A stretch of 27,735 bases of DNA from DAOTVD01 sp034437075. Lineage in GTDB: Bacteria; Chloroflexota; Anaerolineae; Aggregatilineales; J027. The DNA lies in the NCBI GenBank assembly GCA_034437075.1, contig DAOTVD010000093.1, forward strand, positions 1 through 27,735, written 5' to 3'. A program made the position numbers and the translations under genes. The notes beneath the pieces are model-generated. The model worked only from the letters and a program-made list of their open reading frames with translations. It had not been told where the DNA came from and ran no database searches. This document shows, in pieces, positions 22,092 through 27,735 of this stretch; positions within the stretch are counted from its first letter, which is position 1; every line of letters begins with the position of its first letter.

Positions 22092-23189
22092 CTAAAGATG
22101 AGGGGCTATATTTAAGAGCGTTTCAACTAGCATATCCGCTAATTGCTGCTTGCCCAATTCATTCAAGTGCACCCCATCGCCATACACAAGCCCTGCGGGA
22201 TTATCGCCCCAATAGGCTTCGAACAAGGGCGCTACATCAGCCGGTATCGGTTCGACCAGTTCGGCCAGCAACCCCGCCCGGTCGATCCCCTGGACGACAT
22301 GCGCGTTATCCATATCCGCGAATAAATCCGCAATCGGCAAGCAAAAGACGCCCGCTTGTTGCCCTAACGCGCCCTCCGCATTGCAAGCTGCCTGCAACGC
22401 ATCGTTAAAGCGCGCGATATTGGCAGCCTGATACCCTGGCGCGTGTTGGGCTGCGAAGTCCGACGGTGCGCCGTAATAGTGCCCCAGCACCAGCACCCCC
22501 CCTGCCGGATGCGCCGCGCGTAGCTCCGCGACAAATAGCGCTAAGTCAGCGAGATGACGGGCTGCATTGTCGGCGCGTTCTAGGCTCATGTCGTTAATCC
22601 AAGGCATGATGATCGTAAACGCACAGTTATCCTCTAGGAGCAACGCATAGGCTTCCATCTGGCGATACGGATTGCGCCCTTCAGGGCTCAGAAAGGCGGC
22701 GGAACTCGTCCGGTCGTGCACCGCCAGATAACCTAAGCCGCGCTGATTTAGGGCTTGCGTCAGATAATCGCCCAGCGGCGTGGTGCGTAGCACGCCAAAG
22801 CCATGCCCCGGCACCACATACACCACCGTGCCATGGGCTACGGAGTCACCGACCAGGCTAATGCACATATTCGTTTGTGGGGGGGGGCTGCTAGGCACAT
22901 CCGCAATGAAACGTGCTTGCCACCCGCGCGGCAGGGGCGTTTGTGCGCGTGGCAGCCACCCTAGCTCGTCTTGATAGCGCACCTGAATCCACGCGGCATC
23001 CGGGGCCAGCCCCAGCAGCGTAAACTGGTCGCCCGCTGGTATCTCGAACATGACCGGGGCGGCAAAACTGGGCGCCTCGCGCCCGCGCAAAGGCGTCTCG
23101 GCTTGGGAGGTGATATATTGTTGCGCGGCTACGGGCCAGGCCAGCCCCAGCAGCACAACCAGAATCAGCAACCTGGCAGGCTTCGTCAT
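22092..23189 (-). CDS. Secreted SGNH-family hydrolase with N-terminal SH3-like domain
   Basis: 365 residues from the ATG at 23189, which overlaps the stop of the transpeptidase gene as ATGA and starts a clean signal peptide (cleavage near VAA-QQ). An upstream in-frame start would place basic residues before the signal. Residues 28-85 look like a bacterial SH3 domain (PLRGREAPSF..., WIQVRYQDELGWLP), often a cell-wall-binding module. The SGNH domain starts at about 108 with SLVGDSVAHG (catalytic Ser116), and ends with GDGVHLNELG (Asp338 and His341 of the triad). Such enzymes remove acyl groups from lipids, glycans or peptidoglycan. Coupling with an L,D-transpeptidase suggests a cell-wall O-acyl esterase, but this is inference. 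A nine-C run (22879-22887) encodes Pro102-104 between the domains. Confidence 0.82.
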   Translation of the reverse strand: MTKPARLLILVVLLGLAWPVAAQQYITSQAETPLRGREAPSFAAPVMFEIPAGDQFTLLGLAPDAAWIQVRYQDELGWLPRAQTPLPRGWQARFIADVPSSPPPQTNMCISLVGDSVAHGTVVYVVPGHGFGVLRTTPLGDYLTQALNQRGLGYLAVHDRTSSAAFLSPEGRNPYRQMEAYALLLEDNCAFTIIMPWINDMSLERADNAARHLADLALFVAELRAAHPAGGVLVLGHYYGAPSDFAAQHAPGYQAANIARFNDALQAACNAEGALGQQAGVFCLPIADLFADMDNAHVVQGIDRAGLLAELVEPIPADVAPLFEAYWGDNPAGLVYGDGVHLNELGKQQLADMLVETLLNIAPHL

Positions 23190-24790
23190 GGCTGAATTTC
23201 CACCACAACGCCTTCCTCGGCCCAGGTGTAAAGCTGTTCGGCGTTGTCCAGGCTTAGCAGAATACAACCATATGTGGCGGGACGACCCAGGCTATTTTCC
23301 CAGAGCAGATAGCCGCCATTGGCGTCCGTCGGAAAGCCATGGAATTCGTTCATGACGCCGGCATTGGGGCCGGGCTCGTAAACGCCCATAAAATGCGGCA
23401 TATAGAGATTCCATTGTGAGGCATAAGCGTTAATCTCATGTGACTGAATCTGGAAGATGCCCGGCGAGGTGGGGCTGCGCGCAATGCCCGTGCTGACTGG
23501 CCAATGCCATAACAGTTCGCCATTCTCATACGCCCACATCGCCTGTTCGCTGATGCTGACCACAATGCGTTTATCCCGCACAACCGGCAGCGGCAAAAGG
23601 TCATCCTTGGAGGGAATATTGATCTGTTGGCCTGGCGAGAGCGCGCCCAACCCAGGATTAGCCGCGTGTATCCAAGGATAGGGAATCCCCAGATTATAGC
23701 CAATGCTGGAAATACTCTCGCCACCCTGCACCGTGTAGGTCGTGGGTGTGTGATACACCCGTAGCCAAGCCTTAAAGGCATTTTGTCTGAGCGCGTCGTT
23801 GATACGCGCGGCGCTCTCATCAATATCGAGATACCGGGCATTACCTAGCGCTGTGGATTGTTCTTCCAAAAAGGCGCGCAATTGGCTTTCGTCCAATTGC
23901 AGGCGTAAGCCTGCCGCGCTATCCGCCGCTTCGCTAGCGATTAACCAAGTGCTCCAGGTTTGGGCATCCAAGGTGATGGTATTCGATATGTCGCCCACCG
24001 GATCGTAGATGTCGAGTTCGATGGTCCGATTCAACCACGCGCGAGCCTCCGCCACCAGGGGTGTGGCGTCGGTCACACGTGGGGATACCGGAAGCATCAC
24101 CAAATCAAGCGCGCCATCGGCCAGTTCGGCGGCAGCGTTGGCGCGCAGACGGCTGATAGTCGCTTCAATGTCCAGGCGACGGCCCGGTTCGGCGGGGGTG
24201 GCTTGGGCATCGCCATTCACCAGCACAACCCCCGCGTTACGCGGTTCGATTTCGACAATACCACGCACAGCTTCCAGCCGATCTCGCGCGGTGGGTAATT
24301 GCACCATCAGACGTGGCTCAATTTTGACGTTGCCCCGTAAGGCCGTTAGCGGCGCCAGAATGCCCCCTCTACCGCGTCCCCATTCATGTGCGGCGGCGGC
24401 GGTAGCGTCAGCGTCAATTTCCAGGCCCAGTTCGGCGGGTTGAGCACCCCAAATGCGGTCACCATCACGCAGCAAAATTCCCTCGTCGGCCCAGGCCTGG
24501 CGGATCGCTTGCGCGGCTTCCGCTTCTGATAAGTTGCCGACATCCACGCCCGCCGCCTGGACTCCCGGCAGAATATCACCAGAGCCATAGAGCAAGAACG
24601 CGCTCGCGCCAAAAGCGGCCAATAGGCTCATACCCAACACGGCGACGAGCCCCACACCCGCGAATAGCCAGCGGGTACGCCCGGTACGCGGTTTGGCCCG
24701 GCGGGCAGGCGGCGGTGATGGTGCCCCGTGCCGAGGGATTGCGGCGCGCGTTGGCGCGCGGTTGGGGTCGTGCGGTGGATATTGCTGCAT
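23186..24790 (-). CDS. L,D-transpeptidase (YkuD) with PG4-like and LysM domains
   Basis: 534 residues. A basic, Pro-rich cytoplasmic N-terminus is followed by one membrane helix (about 43-70). Residues 75-340 contain a VanW/YoaR-type peptidoglycan-binding region (GVDVGNLSEAEAAQAI). A LysM domain covers about 351-394 (TYTVQGGESISSIGYN, ending NIPS), and the YkuD catalytic domain runs about 408-534. Its active site reads HG (484-485) then TYGCILLS with Cys509; the usual SHGC-R motif is TYGC-L here, with Tyr for the His and no Arg following. The enzyme would cross-link peptidoglycan 3-3 or attach proteins to it outside the membrane, or modify wall polymers. It is four-base coupled to the SGNH hydrolase, so the two probably act together on the wall. 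Confidence 0.88.
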   Translation of the reverse strand: MQQYPPHDPNRAPTRAAIPRHGAPSPPPARRAKPRTGRTRWLFAGVGLVAVLGMSLLAAFGASAFLLYGSGDILPGVQAAGVDVGNLSEAEAAQAIRQAWADEGILLRDGDRIWGAQPAELGLEIDADATAAAAHEWGRGRGGILAPLTALRGNVKIEPRLMVQLPTARDRLEAVRGIVEIEPRNAGVVLVNGDAQATPAEPGRRLDIEATISRLRANAAAELADGALDLVMLPVSPRVTDATPLVAEARAWLNRTIELDIYDPVGDISNTITLDAQTWSTWLIASEAADSAAGLRLQLDESQLRAFLEEQSTALGNARYLDIDESAARINDALRQNAFKAWLRVYHTPTTYTVQGGESISSIGYNLGIPYPWIHAANPGLGALSPGQQINIPSKDDLLPLPVVRDKRIVVSISEQAMWAYENGELLWHWPVSTGIARSPTSPGIFQIQSHEINAYASQWNLYMPHFMGVYEPGPNAGVMNEFHGFPTDANGGYLLWENSLGRPATYGCILLSLDNAEQLYTWAEEGVVVEIQP

Positions 24791-24850
24791 CGGTGGTTTG
24801 GGATTCTCACTCGCAATTGTGATGTCAGGCTATGGCTATTTTAGCATGGT

Positions 24851-25675
24851 CTAGTTTGTTTGTAGCGCTTGGCGAACTTGGCGCAGTGCATCGCGGGTCT
24901 TGACCGTCTCTTGTGTGATATTGACAGGCATCATCCCATGCCAGCCGACCGTCGTCATATATTCCACCGAGACAACCCCGCGATAATCCGCCGCTTGTAA
25001 ATCGCGCATGAGTAGCCCCAGATCGACACGCCCCTGGTCGAAAGGTGTTTGTAGGCGGCCTTTGACGGCCTGCCGGATTTGCACATGCGAGGTATGGGGC
25101 AGTAGGGGGGTCAGGTCGCCCAATGAATAGCCCTGTACGATAAAATGAGCGTAATCGAGGCTCAGGCTGAGGCCGGGTACGGCTTCCAGGGCCAACAGGG
25201 CCGTTTCTGGCGTGATGATAGGCGAGTCCATATGCGGTTCATAGGATAAGCGCACATCGACATCTTCAACGATTTCGCTCATGCGCATTAAGGCCGGGAT
25301 GGCGCGCGCCAGAGCATGGTCATCGCCATCAGGATGCACTATGCCGGGCGATATGGTGATGCCCGGCGCCCCCAGCGCCAACACAAACGGCACCAGACGA
25401 CCAAATAGGGCAAGCTGCATGTCGCGACGTTCGGGCTCGGGGGCGTTGGTGTAGGGCAACATCAAATAGACATCCGTCAGTTCCAAATGATGTTGCTCTA
25501 GCAGGTCACGAATGCGTTTGGCCTCGGCGTTGGGTTGTTTGGCGGCGGCCTCTGGGTTGAAATGTGGCCCACTGCCCAGGTCAACATGCCGGAAGCCCAG
25601 GCGGGCAATCGTGCCGAGCGCTTCGTCCAGCGATTTATCATTATACGCCCAGGCATGGCAGGCTAGTTTGATCAT
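24851..25675 (-). CDS. Sugar phosphate isomerase/epimerase-like TIM-barrel protein
   Basis: 274 residues of the AP-endonuclease-2/xylose-isomerase-like barrel family. The N-terminal MIKLACHAWAYNDKSLDEAL with GFRHVDLGSG is the typical first two strands. Metal-binding positions fit the family: Glu in LSYEPH, Asp in LSLDYAHF, His in HTSHVQIRQA and Glu in VVSVEYM. These cytoplasmic enzymes isomerise or epimerise sugars or their derivatives, or cleave inositol-type compounds; the substrate cannot be named. AGGAG lies ten bases before the ATG. It follows the potassium channel gene by 24 bases and precedes the transpeptidase gene by 60, all on the minus strand, so readthrough is likely although function need not be shared. 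Confidence 0.82.
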   Translation of the reverse strand: MIKLACHAWAYNDKSLDEALGTIARLGFRHVDLGSGPHFNPEAAAKQPNAEAKRIRDLLEQHHLELTDVYLMLPYTNAPEPERRDMQLALFGRLVPFVLALGAPGITISPGIVHPDGDDHALARAIPALMRMSEIVEDVDVRLSYEPHMDSPIITPETALLALEAVPGLSLSLDYAHFIVQGYSLGDLTPLLPHTSHVQIRQAVKGRLQTPFDQGRVDLGLLMRDLQAADYRGVVSVEYMTTVGWHGMMPVNITQETVKTRDALRQVRQALQTN

Positions 25676-25699
25676 AGTTGTCTTTCTCCTACAGAGGGT

Positions 25700-26845
25700 T
25701 TAGGCATCTTCGGCGGATGTTTGGCTGAGGTCTAGAAAATTGGCCGCTAGGGCTTCGGTCGCGTCTAGCGCATCGCGCGTACCCAGAACGATCATGCGCG
25801 TCCCGGCTTCCAAAAGCGTATCAATGCGCGGGTTGGTCAGCAGGTCGCCAGTCACACGATACAAAGCCACAATGAGCGCCCCTGTGCGGCTCCCCAGGTC
25901 GGCTTCTCCAATGGTACGGTTTTCTAAAATTGACCCTTCTTGGATGACGATTTCTTCCAGCGTTTTTTCTAACTGGCCTGCGCTGCCGGTCACATCCAGA
26001 AAATCCACGACGAAAGGCCGCACCGCCAGATTCGCCATGCGGCGTCCGCTCAAAATATAGGGCGAGATGACGCGGTCGGCCCCCGCGCGTTGCAGCTTGG
26101 CCTCAGAATTACCATCCGAGGCGCGCGAAATGATGAGCAAATCGGCATTCAAACCGCGCGCGCTCAGGACGATATACACATTTGTCGCGTCCGAGCCCGT
26201 GGCACAAATGATCCCGCGCGCGCGCGCAATGCCGGCCTCCAGCAGCACATCATCTTCCGTAGCGCTGCCCAAAACGCCCAGCACTTCATCTTCCGTGTTG
26301 GCTTGGGTCAGTACATCGGCATTTTCGTCGATAATCACGAAGGGCACCCTTTCGTGACGCAGGGCCAGTGCTACTTCGCGCCCCACCCGGCCATAGCCCG
26401 CCACCACAAAATGATTTTCCATACGCTTAAGCTGGCTTTCGCGGCGATTTTCTTCTACAGTCATCAATAACTTTCCCGTCGCAATATAATCTACCACCCC
26501 GCTGACGCCATACGCGAGCAACGTTACGGCGAGCACAATGAGCAAAATCGTAAACATTTGCCCTTCGACGCCCAAGGGTTGGGTTTCACCAAACCCCACT
26601 GTTGAGATCGTGATGATGGTCATATAGAAGGCATCCAACATGCGCCAATCTTCTAGCACCATATACCCCAGGGTGCCAAAGACCAACACGCCCAACACCA
26701 GCACCATCAGCCAGCGAATTTGAGCGCCTATGAAGAATGCCGACAGAACGTCCAGCGGTTGGCGCGCTGTGCGCAACACTTCTAGCGCTCGACTCAAAAA
26801 TCGGCGCCCAAAGCGTATCAAAAAGAACTGAAGCCGTCTGCGCAT
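25700..26845 (-). CDS. Two-helix potassium channel with RCK (TrkA_N/TrkA_C) domains
   Basis: 381 residues. A basic N-terminus leads to two membrane segments (about 43-63 and 95-118) with a pore loop and selectivity filter TISTVGFGE (filter residues 82-86), the K+ signature with Phe in place of Tyr. The cytoplasmic RCK domain begins FVVAGYGRVGREVALAL (about 148), with an acidic cofactor-binding strand ending VIIDEN and the GSATEDDVLLEAGI motif. A TrkA_C module (about 290-370) closes it with YRVTGDLLTNP and DTLLEAGTRMIVLG. It resembles MthK-type channels, gated by ligand binding to an octameric RCK ring. It starts 40 bases after the upstream hydrolase stop. AGGGA sits directly at the ATG, an unusually short spacing, so translation may be weak or coupled. 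Confidence 0.88.
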   Translation of the reverse strand: MRRRLQFFLIRFGRRFLSRALEVLRTARQPLDVLSAFFIGAQIRWLMVLVLGVLVFGTLGYMVLEDWRMLDAFYMTIITISTVGFGETQPLGVEGQMFTILLIVLAVTLLAYGVSGVVDYIATGKLLMTVEENRRESQLKRMENHFVVAGYGRVGREVALALRHERVPFVIIDENADVLTQANTEDEVLGVLGSATEDDVLLEAGIARARGIICATGSDATNVYIVLSARGLNADLLIISRASDGNSEAKLQRAGADRVISPYILSGRRMANLAVRPFVVDFLDVTGSAGQLEKTLEEIVIQEGSILENRTIGEADLGSRTGALIVALYRVTGDLLTNPRIDTLLEAGTRMIVLGTRDALDATEALAANFLDLSQTSAEDA

Positions 26846-26884
26846 TCCCTAAATTGCAAGCTCACATCATCGGATTGTTGCCCT

Positions 26885-27735
26885 CTATTGTAATAGACTT
26901 TGGCGCGCGAGGCGGATTTTTTCTTGCATCTGATACGTACCGCCGCCTTCATGGCCATTATATGCATAGACTTTGATGTCTTTCTCGCCACCCCAGGCAT
27001 TGTAAGCTGCGAAAACCGTGGAAGGCGGGCAGATAAGGTCCATCAAACCGACCGAAAAAAGTGCTTTAGTTTGCGCGCGGCGCGCAAAGTGGACGCCATC
27101 GAAATAGCTCAGGGTTTTGTAAACCCGCTCGATGTGATCGCGATGTATCGCCAAATATCCCGCGATTTCTTTGTACGGATATACATCGCAGAGGGCTAAA
27201 GCGCGCTGAAAGTGACACAAAAACGGCACATCCGACATGGCCAAGACGACATCCGGCACGAGGGCGCTCACAGCCAGGGTAATCCCGCCGCCCTGGCTAC
27301 GGCCCGTCACCGCCACCCGCGTGGGGTCAACTGCCGGATGAGTGCGGGCGGCCTCTACTGCGCGCACGGCATCCGCAAACACCCGCCGAAAGTAGTACGT
27401 TTGCGGATCGAGAATCCCCTGGGTCATAAAACCGGGATGGGCCGGGTTCGCACCTAGGCCCGGATCGGGGGTATCACCGTCTAACCACACACTGCCCTGC
27501 CCGCGCGTGTCCATTACAAAATAAGCTAATCCCGCGCTGGGAAAGGGTAGCCAATCCAGCGGCAGACCCCGTCCCCCGCCATAGCCGATAAACTCCACGA
27601 CACACCCCAGCGGCGTTGTCGCCCCGCGCGGCAGCATAAACCAGCCCTTGATGCGCGCCCCCGCAAAACCTGTAAACGAAACGTCAAAAACATCCAGGGT
27701 TTGCAACCCCATATCAACAGGCGTGAATTCTGGCG
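26885..27735 (-). CDS. Acetylxylan esterase/cephalosporin-C deacetylase family alpha/beta hydrolase (N-terminus beyond the edge)
   Basis: The open frame continues past the first ATG (27712) to the window edge: seven more codons read PEFTPVD, matching the family stretch before GLQTLDVFDVSFTGFAGARI. So the true start lies outside and about 30-45 residues are missing. Visible are GWFMLPRG, FIGYGGGRG, the nucleophile in GRSQGGG, the Asp in GLMDLICPPSTVF and the His in YNGHEGGG, giving a full Ser-Asp-His triad. The family deacetylates xylo-oligosaccharides or cephalosporin-like substrates in the cytoplasm; no signal peptide can be judged. It lies 40 bases ahead of the potassium channel gene. Family assignment is firm; the real substrate is not known. 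Confidence 0.88.
   Translation of the reverse strand, partial: PEFTPVDMGLQTLDVFDVSFTGFAGARIKGWFMLPRGATTPLGCVVEFIGYGGGRGLPLDWLPFPSAGLAYFVMDTRGQGSVWLDGDTPDPGLGANPAHPGFMTQGILDPQTYYFRRVFADAVRAVEAARTHPAVDPTRVAVTGRSQGGGITLAVSALVPDVVLAMSDVPFLCHFQRALALCDVYPYKEIAGYLAIHRDHIERVYKTLSYFDGVHFARRAQTKALFSVGLMDLICPPSTVFAAYNAWGGEKDIKVYAYNGHEGGGTYQMQEKIRLARQSLLQ

Overview
The window looks like a chromosomal stretch of a Chloroflexota bacterium, most likely in or near Anaerolineae. This is inferred from style, not from a database search: moderately high GC, several exported proteins with long Thr/Pro-rich stalks, TolB-like propeller lipoproteins, a PucC-type carrier beside a V4R protein, and an L,D-transpeptidase with a LysM domain. 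I see no phage, insertion sequence, plasmid or CRISPR signal. Both edges cut genes: the N-terminus of fabI on the left and an acetylxylan-esterase-like hydrolase on the right.

Layout. 1-1848: fabI start and a propeller lipoprotein, both minus. 1849-2306: a 458-base gap holding a terminator-like hairpin. 2307-4512: a divergent pair, V4R-domain protein (minus) and PucC/BCD-family carrier (plus). 4646-6685: a secreted CAP-domain protein and a D-2-hydroxyacid dehydrogenase. 6682-8555: a MerR/GyrI-type regulator with an NAD-binding epimerase-like protein downstream (minus). 8618-8690: tRNA-Ala(CGC) with a strong promoter and a terminator. 8818-12198: a plus-strand block of a winged-helix protein, a MinD/ParA-like ATPase, two small unknown proteins and a THUMP-like methyltransferase. 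12300-14995: a tandem glutaredoxin-fold protein, a secreted propeller-like protein (minus) and an aldo/keto reductase. 15014-16861: glmS (minus), preceded by a 397-base leader region with a well-folded candidate RNA. 17259-18683: a membrane-anchored SUMF1/FGE-like protein. 18848-22017: a membrane coiled-coil/HhH protein translationally coupled to a very Thr/Pro-rich Ig-like surface protein whose last segment lies behind an in-frame TGA. 22092-27735: SGNH hydrolase, L,D-transpeptidase, sugar-phosphate-isomerase-like protein, K+ channel with RCK domain and acetylxylan esterase, all minus and closely spaced.

The themes are envelope construction (glmS, L,D-transpeptidase, SGNH hydrolase, CAP protein, stalked surface proteins) and a compact MinD-like ATPase operon of unknown role. 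The most notable items are the in-frame TGA in the surface protein, the structured RNA candidate ahead of glmS, the MinD-like operon whose ATPase has Arg for the signature Lys, the palindrome between the tRNA-Ala promoter boxes beside a MerR gene, and the V4R/PucC pair. All assignments come from reading sequence and translations by eye; no search or folding program was run.
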